From contig JAUVWI010000020.1 of the NCBI GenBank assembly GCA_030604195.1, forward strand, positions 1-49,497: DNA of 49,497 bases, given 5' to 3'. This DNA is from Spirochaetales bacterium (GTDB lineage: Bacteria; Spirochaetota; Spirochaetia; SZUA-6; DRHE01). Below are positions 35,006 through 44,457 of the stretch, in pieces; the stretch's first letter is position 1, and the number at the start of each line of letters is the position of its first letter. The notes under the pieces were generated by a model. That model was not told where the DNA came from. It worked only from the letters and a program-made list of their open reading frames with translations, and did not search any database. A program made the translations under genes and the position numbers.

Positions 35006-36532
35006 ATGCAGAAATTACTTCCTGCAGTTGCTCTGTTCTTACTCACCATGCTCAATATATCCGCCCTGGAGGTGGATATTGATGAGCTGAAAGAGCAGGC
35101 AGAAAAGAAGATTAAGTTTATCAACTACAGCGGCGAGTATAAACGAATCGATACTGCTGATGAAATAAAGGCCATAGGCTGGCTGTTAGCCGCTTCCCGT
35201 GAGCAGAATGGTTTACAGGGCAGTTTCTTGGGCAAATACTCTATTATACGGGCAGTTGATCCTGAAGAGCCGGATAAATTCGATGCGGATATTATCTCCA
35301 TAGATGAAGATGCCCGGGTTGATCACATTGACAATGTACGCCGGGTTATAGCCGGCTACCTGGAGGCCTCTTTTGACTACACTGCAGAAGATGCCCGCCT
35401 GCTGGCCCTCTTTGCCACCATCTATAATGCTGTTTTCCGGGGCGACCTGGAATACCTCTCTCAGAAGTATAAGGAGGTCGTCACTGACCACCTGAGCCGT
35501 GATGATGCCGGTATTTCCACAAAATACTTCGAGTGGCCGGGAGCCACTAGAATGGTAATTCCCCTGACTGAAAAAGCTGCGGACGGCGGCTTGAGCTCCT
35601 TAAGCACCAGCGAGCTCACCGAGGAAGGCGTTATTGAAGAGCTGCGAACAGCTGAAGATATGGGGCTTGAAGACCGCAAAGAGATGGTGGAGTTCAAAGA
35701 GAGGGAGGTTGACGAGGGAAAAGAGGCAGTTGAAAAAGCAGAGGAAAGTATAGCCGCGCAAAAAGAAGCCAGAGCCGAAGCGGAAAAAGAATTGGCAGCG
35801 GAGGCTTCCCGGCTGAGTGAAAAAGAAATTGAACAGAGGCAGGCTGAAATCGATAAAAAGAAGGTTGAGATAGAAAAAGCAGAAGCAGAGCTGGCAAAAA
35901 CCGACCGGGCTGTTGCTGAGAAAGAAAAGGAGATCAAGAAAGAGCGGGAACAGATTATAGAGGATGAACGCTCGCAGGATATAAAGGCACAGGAAGCGGC
36001 TTCAGCGCCTGAGAAGGCGGATTACTACTCGGATAAACTCTATTACCTGTGGGTTCAGTCAAGTGGTAAAGCGGGGGAGCCCTCCCGTAACCTCACCATT
36101 ATCGACCCCTTCTCCGAGGCAACCCTGACCAGTTCAACCCTTGCAGATGTCAGCGGCCGCAGCTTCTATTTCTTCAAGAATATGATCCTGCTTTTGGCCA
36201 GGGAAAAGAGCAGCAGGGAAGAGGCGCGCCTGGCCTTTCTCCATCCTACTACCCTGGAAACCCTTAAATGGGGTAAAGAGGATATGTATGGCGACTCCAT
36301 GGTCTTCATCCAGGGCGGCTTCATCTATGGGATGATGAAGAATGGCTCGGATTACCGCCTTGCCCGCTTTGACGAAGATTTGACACTTACAGCGCAGTCA
36401 GAGCAGAGGGTGGATAAGGACAGCTTCATTGCCACCTTCGGTGATAAATTGTACGTTAATTCTGAAGATGGGAACGTTCTGGTGCTGGATAAGAATGACC
36501 TTTCCCAAAAGGCTGTAATAACCGCCGAATAA
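35006..36532 (+). CDS. P83/100-type spirochaete antigen family protein
   Basis: A 508-residue exported protein. The signal peptide (1-20) ends ISALEVD. Residues about 30-200 have the pattern known from Borrelia P83/100: [10 protein letters not shown] (34-43), YSIIRAVD (78-85), DARVDHIDN (102-110) and GYLEASFDY. Residues about 215-330 are a long charged coiled coil ([18 protein letters not shown] and similar), and residues about 340-508 a strand-rich C-terminal domain with [12 protein letters not shown]. Family members are known as spirochaete antigens; their function is unknown to me. AAGGAG precedes the ATG. It is downstream of the propeller-HEAT gene and upstream of a cysteine-rich gene in one unit. 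Confidence 0.85.
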   Translation: MQKLLPAVALFLLTMLNISALEVDIDELKEQAEKKIKFINYSGEYKRIDTADEIKAIGWLLAASREQNGLQGSFLGKYSIIRAVDPEEPDKFDADIISIDEDARVDHIDNVRRVIAGYLEASFDYTAEDARLLALFATIYNAVFRGDLEYLSQKYKEVVTDHLSRDDAGISTKYFEWPGATRMVIPLTEKAADGGLSSLSTSELTEEGVIEELRTAEDMGLEDRKEMVEFKEREVDEGKEAVEKAEESIAAQKEARAEAEKELAAEASRLSEKEIEQRQAEIDKKKVEIEKAEAELAKTDRAVAEKEKEIKKEREQIIEDERSQDIKAQEAASAPEKADYYSDKLYYLWVQSSGKAGEPSRNLTIIDPFSEATLTSSTLADVSGRSFYFFKNMILLLAREKSSREEARLAFLHPTTLETLKWGKEDMYGDSMVFIQGGFIYGMMKNGSDYRLARFDEDLTLTAQSEQRVDKDSFIATFGDKLYVNSEDGNVLVLDKNDLSQKAVITAE

Positions 36533-36551
36533 TTCAAGGGAGAATAGAAAA

Positions 36552-36767
36552 TTGAGAACCTGTACCATAGAAGAGAATAAGCGATACTGCAACTGTACCT
36601 ACTCATGCAACAGGAAGGGCATCTGCTGCGAATGTGTGAGCTACCACCGACAAATGGGCGAATTGCCCGCCTGCTATTTTCCCGATGATATTGAAGCCGG
36701 CTACGACCGCTCCATAGCAAATTTTATCCGTGTTTACAATAAACGGGGTTCAGGTTATCTCAGGTAA
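36552..36767 (+). CDS. Small cysteine-rich protein, DUF6485-type
   Basis: A 71-residue protein with a TTG start nine bases after AAGGGAG. Seven cysteines in [18 protein letters not shown] (4-21) and [12 protein letters not shown] (22-33), plus PACYF, look like a zinc- or cluster-binding motif, matching the DUF6485 pattern as I remember it (C..Y....GELPACYF, then YDRS). No signal peptide or membrane segment. It follows the P83/100 gene by 19 bases and its stop adjoins the convergent epimerase gene. Confidence 0.7.
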   Translation: MRTCTIEENKRYCNCTYSCNRKGICCECVSYHRQMGELPACYFPDDIEAGYDRSIANFIRVYNKRGSGYLR

Positions 36768-37631
36768 CTACTTTAAAAATGCCCTGGTAAATGCACAGGC
36801 CTTCCGGGCCTCCTCGTCCAGATCCGCATCCGGCATAAGATCCCGGTAAATTCTAATATCCCTGCCAACTTCGCCGCCGGGCATCAGGAAGGGCTCCATA
36901 ACCACCCACCCCTGGAAGTTTATCTTTTTTAAGGAGGCGCCGATCTCATCCCAGGGAATGTGGCCGTATCCGGGAGGCTTGCGGTTGCTCTCTCCGGTGT
37001 GGAAATGTCCCAGGTACTCCCCGGCAGTTTCGATAGCTCCCCCGATGGTGTCCTCCTCGATATTCATGTGAAAAGTGTCCAGCAGTATCTTAAGGTGGGG
37101 GCTGCCCACCTCTTTGACATAGGCCACCCCTTCAGCGACGGTATTCATAAGGAATTGTTCAAAGCGGTTTACAACTTCCACGTTATAGATGAGGTCCAGA
37201 TCCTCCGCCTCTTTTATGGCTTCCTTCATAGAGGCTACGCTCCAATCCCAGGCCTGCTGTTTGGTTACTCCACGTTCTTCAAAGGATCCGGGCCAGTCGG
37301 AGTAGATAATGCCGGACAACCGGTCAATTCCGCACTCCACCATAGCATCACCGATGTGATGCAGGTGATTAATTCCTGCCTGGCGGACAGCGATATCTGA
37401 AGAAGCGAGATCTGAAGAGGGCGGTAGCCCGATACAGCAGCTCATGTTGATTCCCGTTTCTGCAGCCGCGTCTTTAAGACGCTTTTTTTCATCTGCTCCC
37501 AGAGCGGCAATGGTTCCGGCATTGACCTCCAGAACATCAAACCCCAACTTTTTTACTTTGTAGATATAGGGCACAAAATCCGCGTCCCAGTCATGGGTCC
37601 AGTAGGCGTAGTAGATTCCAACCTTATTCAT
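36768..37631 (-). CDS. Ketose 3-epimerase (D-tagatose/D-psicose 3-epimerase family)
   Basis: A 287-residue TIM-barrel sugar isomerase/epimerase. The metal-binding block is YNVEVVNRFEQ (147-157, Glu), ILLDTFHMNIEE (182-193, Asp and His), HTGESNRKPPGYGHIPW (HTGE, near 211) and WVVMEPF (near 243). These spacings match D-tagatose/D-allulose 3-epimerases using a divalent metal. Its ATG follows the kinase stop directly with GAGGAAG upstream, so they are coupled. It is the last gene of the leftward operon and would supply the ketose that the kinase phosphorylates. Confidence 0.85.
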   Translation of the reverse strand: MNKVGIYYAYWTHDWDADFVPYIYKVKKLGFDVLEVNAGTIAALGADEKKRLKDAAAETGINMSCCIGLPPSSDLASSDIAVRQAGINHLHHIGDAMVECGIDRLSGIIYSDWPGSFEERGVTKQQAWDWSVASMKEAIKEAEDLDLIYNVEVVNRFEQFLMNTVAEGVAYVKEVGSPHLKILLDTFHMNIEEDTIGGAIETAGEYLGHFHTGESNRKPPGYGHIPWDEIGASLKKINFQGWVVMEPFLMPGGEVGRDIRIYRDLMPDADLDEEARKACAFTRAFLK

Positions 37632-39179
37632 TCAGCTTTCTTCCTCTTTATTGCGGGTTTCTGCCATCATGGAGAAAACATCAAAGAGTTTCTCATAGGT
37701 TGTTTTAAATATATTGTAATATTTCCTATAGATAGGAAAATTATCTTTGTTCGGATGGATTTCCTCCTCCAATTTTACCAGCTTATCGGTTTCCTTGAGT
37801 GAAGAAAAAATACCAACACCAACACCACCGGCAATAGCGGCTCCAATTGAGGTTGCCTCTTCAATAAAATTGAGCCTTGCCACTTTTCTCTCGGTTATAT
37901 CGGAGAAAATATTCCTCCAGAGTCTGCTCTTTGCTCCACCGCCGATCATCCGTATTGTAGAAATATTTACTCCTTGTTCCAGAAAAGCTTCCTCGATAAG
38001 CTTCATGTTGTATGCTACCCCTTCCAGCACAGCCCGGATCATGTGCCGCTTGTCGTGTACCATGGAAAGGCCGACAAAACAGGCTCTGGCGTCAGGATTC
38101 CAGAGAGGGCTCCTTTCTCCCATTAGGTATGGTAGAAAAATTACACCCTCCGATCCACATGGCACCTCTTTTGCTTTCAAATTCAGGAGATCATAAACAT
38201 CGATACCTGCCTGCTCGGCTGCCGCTCTTTCAGAATTACAGAGTGTGTTTTTTAGCCACTGAAATGAACCGCCGCCGCTTTGCATAGTGCCTGTTGGAAA
38301 GTAGAGTCCCCGGGTAAAGTGGCAGAATGTAAAGGTCCTCTGCTGTGGATCGATAAGGGGCCTGGTTGAAGCGGTAGCCATCCAGGTGGATGTTCCCAGG
38401 TAGATGTAGGCCTCTCCCTCATGCACGACCCCTGAACCGCAGGTAGCACAGGCCCCGTCGCCGCCGCCTATAACCACCGGGGTTCCCTCAAGGAGTCCGC
38501 TTTGCCTGGCAGCTCCTGCGCTAACTTTACCGATTACTTCTATTGATTCAACAATATCCGGCAGTTTGTCCTTGTCTATGGCCGTGGCTGCCAGAATTTC
38601 TTCTGACCATTCAAGTTTATTTATATCCAGCAGGTTCATACCGGACGCGTCGGAATAATCGGTAACCAGCCGGCCCGTGAGTTGCGCTGCCAGATAATCC
38701 TTGGCATGTATGAACTTGAAGGTATTTTTGTATATATCGGGCTCGTTGTCCAGCAGCCACATAATTTTCGCAGCTGAATATGAGGCGCTCAACCGGTGAC
38801 CGGTAAGATTATAGATTCTGTCGGCCCCTATTCGCTGAGAAAATTTTTCCACCTGTTTTGTCGAGCGCAGATCAGCCCAGATTATGGAGTTTCGTAGAGC
38901 TTTTCCCTTTCGATCAACGGGTAAAGCGGCCATCATCTGTCCCGAAAAAGACACACAGGCAATATCAATCTTTTTTATTTTTGTTTTTTCCAGGAGTGTT
39001 TTTGTAGAACTGCAAAAGGCTTGCCAGTAGTGGTTCGGGTCCTGTTCCGCCCAACCAAGCTGTGGATAGTAAGTGGGGTATGAAGAAAACTGATTGGCAA
39101 CCAGCTTGCCCGCACTGCTGAACAGGACTGCTTTATCGCCCGTTGTACCGAGATCATGGGAAAGTATGTATGAAAACAT
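37632..39179 (-). CDS. FGGY-family sugar kinase, xylulokinase-like
   Basis: A 515-residue kinase. The FGGY landmarks are SHDLGTTGDKAVLF (7-20, phosphate), SFSGQMMAALPVD (77-89), IGGGDGACATCGSG (237-250, catalytic Asp), SGGGSFQWLKN and the nucleotide-binding MIGGGAKSRLWRN. The length and the SHDLGTTGDKA start are closer to xylulokinase-like members than to glycerol kinases. Its true sugar is set by the neighbouring 3-epimerase, whose product could be a rare ketose or D-xylulose. AGAGG precedes the ATG. Confidence 0.85.
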   Translation of the reverse strand: MFSYILSHDLGTTGDKAVLFSSAGKLVANQFSSYPTYYPQLGWAEQDPNHYWQAFCSSTKTLLEKTKIKKIDIACVSFSGQMMAALPVDRKGKALRNSIIWADLRSTKQVEKFSQRIGADRIYNLTGHRLSASYSAAKIMWLLDNEPDIYKNTFKFIHAKDYLAAQLTGRLVTDYSDASGMNLLDINKLEWSEEILAATAIDKDKLPDIVESIEVIGKVSAGAARQSGLLEGTPVVIGGGDGACATCGSGVVHEGEAYIYLGTSTWMATASTRPLIDPQQRTFTFCHFTRGLYFPTGTMQSGGGSFQWLKNTLCNSERAAAEQAGIDVYDLLNLKAKEVPCGSEGVIFLPYLMGERSPLWNPDARACFVGLSMVHDKRHMIRAVLEGVAYNMKLIEEAFLEQGVNISTIRMIGGGAKSRLWRNIFSDITERKVARLNFIEEATSIGAAIAGGVGVGIFSSLKETDKLVKLEEEIHPNKDNFPIYRKYYNIFKTTYEKLFDVFSMMAETRNKEEES

Positions 39180-39199
39180 TTTTTACCTCTAAATCTTTT

Positions 39200-39652
39200 T
39201 TAGCCCGGGGAGGAAGCTTTAGTCAAGATATACTTAATGTTAATTTCAGGCAGAAGATATTCACCCGGTTCCTGCCCTTTTTTAAGCCCATTCTGCATGA
39301 ACTCCCTCTGTGCATCACTTCTTTCTACAGTATTAAAATCAAACAATTCGAAATGGTGGCCCATCAGGATTGGAATTCGAGCATTCTTACATAGTTCAAT
39401 GGCTTCGCTTACGCTAAAATTGCCGGCAATATTACGTTTTCTTCTATATTCGTCTCTGCCATTGATCGGAAGTAGAGCGATATCTATATGATGTTTTAGA
39501 AGCTCTTCTGCCAATCCGGCAAAGGGCACACAGTCGCCTGAATGATACACTGCTATACTATCAGCTATACCATCAAACCGGATTATGTAGCCGAGATAAC
39601 AGTGTTCACCTGCTTCCCCACCGAATGGTTGAAACAGAGGTTTTTTTGCCAT
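39200..39652 (-). pseudogene. Truncated UlaG-like metallo-hydrolase (C-terminal half)
   Basis: The 150-residue frame is the second half of an MBL-fold enzyme related to UlaG (ascorbate-6-phosphate lactonase): IAVYHSGDCVPFAGL (33-47), ALLPINGRDEYRRKR and ILMGHHFELFDF. The first half, with the HxHxDH metal cluster, is missing, so it cannot be a standard metal enzyme. It begins with ATG behind GGGGAG only 19 bases after the shikimate-dehydrogenase-like stop; an extra in-frame ATG at 39664 lacks spacing. It could still be translated, so function is not fully excluded. Confidence 0.6.
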
Positions 39653-39670
39653 AATTCTCCCCATTTAGAG

Positions 39671-40624
39671 TTACCTGAATTTTGCTGCTATCTTTGCAAG
39701 TTCAGTGAACACAGGGCCTTTAACCGGAATATGTATGTTACAAACCTCAGAGATAACCCTGGTCCAGCCATGGATAAAATATACCCAGCCATCTTCAACT
39801 TTAAGATTTCTCTCTTTCTGCCTGGTGTATGCCTGCTTAATAAAAACCAGGTCACCTCTGTAGTTAAAATCCCAGGCAATGCCGTTTTCCGGAAAAAGTG
39901 CAGCGTCGGTAATCGGAGAGCCTGGAGTATCCTTTCCCAGGCCGGTCGCGTTGATTACCAGAGAGTATGGTTTCAATTTGTTTACTATTCTGTCATTCTC
40001 TTCAGGGAGAGGTGCGAGAATATATTCTACCGGAATATCGACCTGGAGCCGCTCATGGATATTCTTCATTCCTTCCAATCCTTTGCTGCTGCGATTGCTC
40101 ACATAGATTCTGGAAGGCCTGTTCGAGCCGCGCTCTTTTTCTGCAATATAGGAGGTTAAAGCAATAGCAGCTCCTCCGGCCCCCATTAGTAAAATTTCTG
40201 CCCCGGTTTCTTTCCAGTAGTCAGGCGGTAAAAAATCCTCTAAAGCCAGGCCGCTGGATATGGGATCTTTTGCCTCTCCATAAAGTTTTCCGTTTAGTTT
40301 GGATATACAGCTTACCTCTTCCATAATGCGCGCATAGGGGCCAAGCTCATCAAACATGTCTCTGCAGGCTTTAAATAGATCAATTTTATGGGTGGTTACC
40401 AGAGCGCCCAGGGATAACGGGTCCTCCCTGATAAAGGCAACAGCTTCCCTGTAGGCTTTAGGTTCATCGTGAAGGCGAAAATCAATGCCCTTGATAACGT
40501 GGTCATGTAATTTCAGATAACTTGCCCATTCCGGGAAGACCTTCATAATAGAAGATTTGCCGGTTGTTACACCGATAAAATACATAGTGGGCTTATCAGC
40601 TTTCCGGTAGTTATGCTCGCCCAT
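39671..40624 (-). CDS. Shikimate-dehydrogenase-like oxidoreductase
   Basis: A 317-residue enzyme longer than usual AroE (about 270). The substrate loop GALVTTHKIDLFKACRD contains the catalytic-lysine-like THK, EAKDPISSGLAL corresponds to the NTD..G block with its Asp, and LLMGAGGAAIAL is the dinucleotide-binding turn. VINATGLGKDTPGSP mirrors the AroE NATxLG motif. The start is the second ATG, at 40624, six bases after AAGGAG. It opens the leftward sugar operon, so it more likely works on a sugar- or polyol-related compound than on aromatic synthesis; that is inference. Confidence 0.82.
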   Translation of the reverse strand: MGEHNYRKADKPTMYFIGVTTGKSSIMKVFPEWASYLKLHDHVIKGIDFRLHDEPKAYREAVAFIREDPLSLGALVTTHKIDLFKACRDMFDELGPYARIMEEVSCISKLNGKLYGEAKDPISSGLALEDFLPPDYWKETGAEILLMGAGGAAIALTSYIAEKERGSNRPSRIYVSNRSSKGLEGMKNIHERLQVDIPVEYILAPLPEENDRIVNKLKPYSLVINATGLGKDTPGSPITDAALFPENGIAWDFNYRGDLVFIKQAYTRQKERNLKVEDGWVYFIHGWTRVISEVCNIHIPVKGPVFTELAKIAAKFR

Positions 40625-40689
40625 AGGCATCTCCTTTTTAACCCCGCTTCCCTGCCGATGTATAATTTAAAAGCAAAGAGCCAAAAATA

Positions 40690-40718
40690 ATTATATATTG
40701 CCTGAGGAGTAAAGACAA
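40690..40718 (-). promoter_or_regulatory. Promoter of the leftward sugar operon
   Basis: On the minus strand TTGTCT (40713-40718) and a perfect TATAAT (40690-40695) are 17 bases apart, about 65 bases upstream of the shikimate-dehydrogenase-like start. It forms a divergent pair with the promoter at 40812-40840; the ~90 bases between are likely to hold shared control sites. Confidence 0.62.
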
Positions 40719-40811
40719 CATGCGGGCAGTGTGCAGGTAAGGTAATATTCTTCAGGAGTTCGGAAATTCAGCTAAAAAATATCAGTATTAATAATTCTTC
40801 AATTTATAACA

Positions 40812-40840
40812 TTGACAGGGCTGAAAAATATTACTAGAAT
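40812..40840 (+). promoter_or_regulatory. Promoter of the rightward sugar-transport operon
   Basis: A perfect TTGACA (40812-40817) and TAGAAT (40835-40840) are separated by 17 bases, a near-consensus promoter. The transcript leader before the binding-protein gene is about 120 bases long and contains a small open frame. It is divergent from the promoter of the kinase-epimerase operon. Confidence 0.7.
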
Positions 40841-40882
40841 GTAAGGTCGGTAGCAGGCTTGCCGAAAAAGGGGGTGATTGTG

Positions 40883-40912
40883 ATGGTTTTTCAACGCTCT
40901 CAACTTTCCTAA
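40883..40912 (+). other. Nine-residue leader open frame (MVFQRSQLS) in the 5' UTR
   Basis: Downstream of the promoter an ATG at 40883, preceded by AGGGGGTGAT, opens a nine-codon frame ending TAA at 40910-40912. It lies 57 bases before the binding-protein ATG. It could be a regulatory leader peptide, or chance. Confidence 0.3.
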
Positions 40913-40968
40913 TTTTCTTAATTCCCAGTTTTATTTTAGATTTGTTAAATAATAATAGGGGGAAGTAA

Positions 40969-42447
40969 ATGAAAAAAATTTTATTAATTATGGCTGTCGT
41001 ATTGATCAGTGTGGGATTGATCTTCGCCGGTGGTAAAAAGGAAGTGACGGTTGGCGGTCAGAAGATAGTAGTAGTAACCCAGACCGGCCGCTCCATAGGC
41101 GGTCCCGTGGAAGATTTCGGTCCGGAATGGGAAGCTAAAACCGGTAACACCGTCCAATTGCAACAGTTTGCCTTTGGTGAGCTGTTCGAAAAGATCATCA
41201 CCGCTATGGAAACCGGGTCCGGGGACTATGATGTGCTCATTTTCCCGGCGGACTGGGCCGGGGACTTCATGGATAAAGGCTACCTTGAGCCCATACCCAA
41301 AGAAATACTCGACTCCATCGATTCAGATGATGTGATCCCGTTATATGCGGAAAGGCTGACCGCTTGGGGAGGTAAGATCTATGCCCTTCCCTACGACGGC
41401 GATGCTCATATGATGTACTACCGCAAGGACCTGATTAACAATCCGCAATACTCAGCAGAGTTCCAGAAGAAATATGGCTACCAACTGGCTGAGCCCAAAA
41501 CCTGGAAGGAATACGGTGATATGGCCGAGTTTTTCAACGGTCGTGTGGTGGAAACCGCGGGCAAGAAGTCGCCAATCTATGGTGTGCTGGAAGCCCAGCG
41601 TCGAAATGCCCAGAGCTACTGGGTTTTCCTTTCACGGGCCGCCGGCTACGGCAAAATTCCCGGCAATCCCGCCTTCTTCTTCAGCGCTGATGACATGACT
41701 CCACAGGTTAATAATCCAGGCTGGGTGAGAGCCCTGGAAGAATACGTGGCCATTTCCAAATATGGCCCCGCCGAGATGATCAACTACGATGTAGCCGATA
41801 CCCGTATCCATTTCCCGGCTGGTGTTTCCGTGTTTAATATAGATTGGGGTGATGTGGGGACGATTTCTATCGATCCTGATCGCTCTGTGGTAATCGGCGA
41901 CGTTGGTTTCGGGGTGCTGCCCGGTGGTGACCAATACTGGGACTACGTACAGGGACGCTGGGTAACTCCTGCGAGTGGAGCAAACACTGCGCCCTTTATA
42001 GCCTTTGGCGGCTGGATCATCGGTGTTTTGGCCGACAGCGACGCCAAGGAAGCGGCACTGGATTTCAGCGCCTTCATGGCCAGCCCTGAGATGGTCAAGA
42101 AGCTGGCTGTTATGCCGGACACAGGTATTAATCCTTCCCGTTTCAGCCAGTTGGAGGACATCGATCTCTGGATCAAGGCAGGTTTTGACCGGGAGAGCGC
42201 CAAGGATTACCTGGATGCGATTATGAACACCATAAACCATCCGAATGCAGTGATGGATATCCGTATTACCGGTTCAGCAGAATACCTGCAGACTCTCGAC
42301 GTGGGAGTCAGCCGGGCCGTTGCCGGAGAGGTGAGCCCGAAGGAAGCTATGGATGAGGTAGCAAAGGCCTGGAATGAAATCACCAACCGCCGGGGACGGG
42401 AGAGCCAGCTTAAGCAGTACCGTGCATCTATAGGCCTGCCCAAGTAA
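40969..42447 (+). CDS. Sugar-binding protein of the rightward ABC operon
   Basis: A 492-residue family-1 binding protein with a signal peptide MKKILLIMAVVLISVGLIFAGGKKE; the cleavage is around AGGKKE and there is no lipobox cysteine. Mature parts resemble ABC sugar-binding proteins: GDYDVLIFPADWAGDFMDKG, WGGKIYALPYDGDAHMMYYR (about 127-146) and FGGWIIGVLADSDAKEAALD. It has an own ribosome site (GGGGGAAG) and a hairpin after it, as usual for a binding protein made in excess over the permeases. Ligand unknown. Confidence 0.9.
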   Translation: MKKILLIMAVVLISVGLIFAGGKKEVTVGGQKIVVVTQTGRSIGGPVEDFGPEWEAKTGNTVQLQQFAFGELFEKIITAMETGSGDYDVLIFPADWAGDFMDKGYLEPIPKEILDSIDSDDVIPLYAERLTAWGGKIYALPYDGDAHMMYYRKDLINNPQYSAEFQKKYGYQLAEPKTWKEYGDMAEFFNGRVVETAGKKSPIYGVLEAQRRNAQSYWVFLSRAAGYGKIPGNPAFFFSADDMTPQVNNPGWVRALEEYVAISKYGPAEMINYDVADTRIHFPAGVSVFNIDWGDVGTISIDPDRSVVIGDVGFGVLPGGDQYWDYVQGRWVTPASGANTAPFIAFGGWIIGVLADSDAKEAALDFSAFMASPEMVKKLAVMPDTGINPSRFSQLEDIDLWIKAGFDRESAKDYLDAIMNTINHPNAVMDIRITGSAEYLQTLDVGVSRAVAGEVSPKEAMDEVAKAWNEITNRRGRESQLKQYRASIGLPK

Positions 42448-42478
42448 ACCGGGTCGCGCCAGGAAAGCAGGATAATTA

Positions 42479-42518
42479 AAGCGCTGCATAGCCTGACCCT
42501 ATGGGCGTTGCAGCGCTT
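42479..42518 (+). terminator. Partial terminator between binding-protein and permease genes
   Basis: AAGCGCTGCA (42479-42488) pairs with TGCAGCGCTT (42509-42518), and ATTATTTTAT follows. The stem is ten pairs long with a 20-base loop that may pair further. It would let some transcripts stop, giving more binding protein than permease. Confidence 0.6.
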
Positions 42519-42585
42519 ATTATTTTATGGCCGGCCATAAAAAGTATCAACTTTTCCAGCTTTCAGAGAAAATAAGGAGAAATGT

Positions 42586-43566
42586 ATGGCAAAAGCACTG
42601 TACCGGGAAGCGGGGACCCTGGAAGACCGCCTGATCAAGAGGGCGTTTATGTCCCCGGCGGTAATTGTGCTGCTGTTGCTCTCAATCTTCCCGCTGCTCT
42701 GGTCGCTTACCATCAGTTTCACGGATATTCAACGGGGAAGCTCAGCCGGTTCGCAAAGCCCGGAGCTCGCTGAGGCAGAGGGGTCAAAGGGTTTTCTCGG
42801 ACTCGGGTTCAACATGAGCATGCGTAATTTCAGACGCCTTGGAAGCGATCAGCGCCTGCACGTTGCGGCTCGCAATATGTTCTATTATGTATTTGTGGGG
42901 GTCATTGTCCAATATGCAGTTGGGTTTGGCCTGGCTCTGGTGCTGAACCAGAGGTTTTTCGGACGAAACATCATCCGGGCCCTCTTCATGTTGCCAATGA
43001 TGATGACACCCGTAGCGGCGGCCTATACCGGCCGTATGATGTTCGACACCTCGCTCTCTCCCATTGCCCATCTTTTGCGATCGATCTCCACACTTTTCGG
43101 CTTAAAGGAGCCGATAATCATACCCTGGCTGACAACTGCAGCCTGGGCGCCCTTCACTATTGTGCTTATAGACAGCTGGCAGTGGATCCCGTTTATGATG
43201 GTGTTGCTCCTTGCCGGAATGCAGGCGATTCCGGATGAGCTGTATGAGGCGGCCAGGGTGGACGGAGCCGGTCCCTTTATGATTTTGAGGAAGATCACCA
43301 TCCCCATACTGCTGCCGATCTCGGTGACTGCAATCCTGATCCGGGGGCTGGAGATTTTTAAGATCATCGACATCATCGTGGTCACCACAGGGGGCGGCCC
43401 CGGGTCTTCCACCGAATCCCTGACTATGTATATTTTCAAGACGGCGCTCACTTTTGGCAACTACAGCTACGCTGCAGCTATTTCCTTCGTGCTGCTGGTA
43501 TTGGTCATTCTCTTTACCATGTTATTTCTATTTTTCGCCCAGCGCCTTATAAAGCAAACCAGGTAA
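42586..43566 (+). CDS. Carbohydrate ABC transporter permease, MalF-type
   Basis: A 326-residue permease with six membrane segments, the first at [19 protein letters not shown]. The coupling loop is [20 protein letters not shown] (near 217-236), the class hallmark. An extra stretch ([19 protein letters not shown], 50-68) lies in the first periplasmic loop. AAGGAG precedes the ATG. It pairs with the MalG-type gene 16 bases later. The ATPase partner is not encoded here. Confidence 0.9.
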   Translation: MAKALYREAGTLEDRLIKRAFMSPAVIVLLLLSIFPLLWSLTISFTDIQRGSSAGSQSPELAEAEGSKGFLGLGFNMSMRNFRRLGSDQRLHVAARNMFYYVFVGVIVQYAVGFGLALVLNQRFFGRNIIRALFMLPMMMTPVAAAYTGRMMFDTSLSPIAHLLRSISTLFGLKEPIIIPWLTTAAWAPFTIVLIDSWQWIPFMMVLLLAGMQAIPDELYEAARVDGAGPFMILRKITIPILLPISVTAILIRGLEIFKIIDIIVVTTGGGPGSSTESLTMYIFKTALTFGNYSYAAAISFVLLVLVILFTMLFLFFAQRLIKQTR

Positions 43567-43582
43567 GGAAGGAGGTATAGTA

Positions 43583-44443
43583 ATGCAACGAAGAAAGCCC
43601 TGGCAGACGATCCTTCTATATATGGTTGTGATCATCTGGCTGTTTATAGTTCTCTTTCCCTTCTACTGGCTGTTCACCACTTCGCTGAAAAAGCCGTTGG
43701 ACGTGAGCAGGGGTCCAAAATATATTCCCTATAAGGACTTTAGTCCCACAACGGAGCACTGGAAATACCTGTTCACCCAGCAGAAGAAGACCACATTGCG
43801 TCATTTTCGCAACAGTATCATTGCAGCGCTTGGCAGTATGGTCTTTTCCGTTGTCATCGGCTCCATGGCCGGTTACGGACTCTCCCGGTTCAGTTACCAC
43901 TGGAAGTGGCTCAAATGGAGAAACGATAATATTGCCTTCTGGATAATCTCCCAGCGTTTTCTACCGCCGGCTCTCTTTGTAGTGCCCTTCCTGATGATCT
44001 ACGCCACCAGTGGCTTGATCGATACCCATTTTGGTCTGATTCTTATCTATACAATGTTTAATATCCCTTTTACCATCTGGATCATGAGGGATTTCTTCAA
44101 CACCCTGCCGGCATCCCTGGAGGAGAGCGCTCTGGTGGACGGGGCCACCCGGCTGCAGGCCTTCCTGCGTATTGTGCTGCCCCTGTGCGGACCGGGTTTG
44201 GCTTCGGTGTCGATCTTCTCCTTCGTCTTCTCCTGGAACGAGTTTCTCTACGCTCTTATGCTGACCAATTTTGATGCCATTACCATGCCGGTGCTCATTG
44301 CCGGTATGAACAACACCAGGGGCGTGCAGTGGTGGTACATATCCGCGCTGACTCTGTTCGCGGTCAGCCCGGTGGTGCTGCTCGGTTTGTTTATGGAGCG
44401 ATTCATTGTGAGGGGGCTGGTAACAGGAGCACTAAAAGAATAG
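43583..44443 (+). CDS. Carbohydrate ABC transporter permease, MalG-type
   Basis: A 286-residue permease of the MalG class with six hydrophobic segments. The coupling loop [18 protein letters not shown] is present (near 180-197), and it ends [14 protein letters not shown] as usual. GGAGG is seven bases before the ATG. It is followed after 14 bases by the unknown 128-residue gene. Confidence 0.9.
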   Translation: MQRRKPWQTILLYMVVIIWLFIVLFPFYWLFTTSLKKPLDVSRGPKYIPYKDFSPTTEHWKYLFTQQKKTTLRHFRNSIIAALGSMVFSVVIGSMAGYGLSRFSYHWKWLKWRNDNIAFWIISQRFLPPALFVVPFLMIYATSGLIDTHFGLILIYTMFNIPFTIWIMRDFFNTLPASLEESALVDGATRLQAFLRIVLPLCGPGLASVSIFSFVFSWNEFLYALMLTNFDAITMPVLIAGMNNTRGVQWWYISALTLFAVSPVVLLGLFMERFIVRGLVTGALKE

Positions 44444-44457
44444 AGAGGTAACTGATT

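Noticed and set aside
35461-35937. 158-residue Ser/Ala/Phe-rich open frame on the minus strand
   Set aside because: It is an antisense reading of the P83/100 coiled-coil region, whose repeated GAA/GCA codons give long open Ser/Phe frames.
41632-42240. 202-residue open frame on the minus strand
   Set aside because: It is antisense to the rightward binding-protein gene with no supporting motif or ribosome site.
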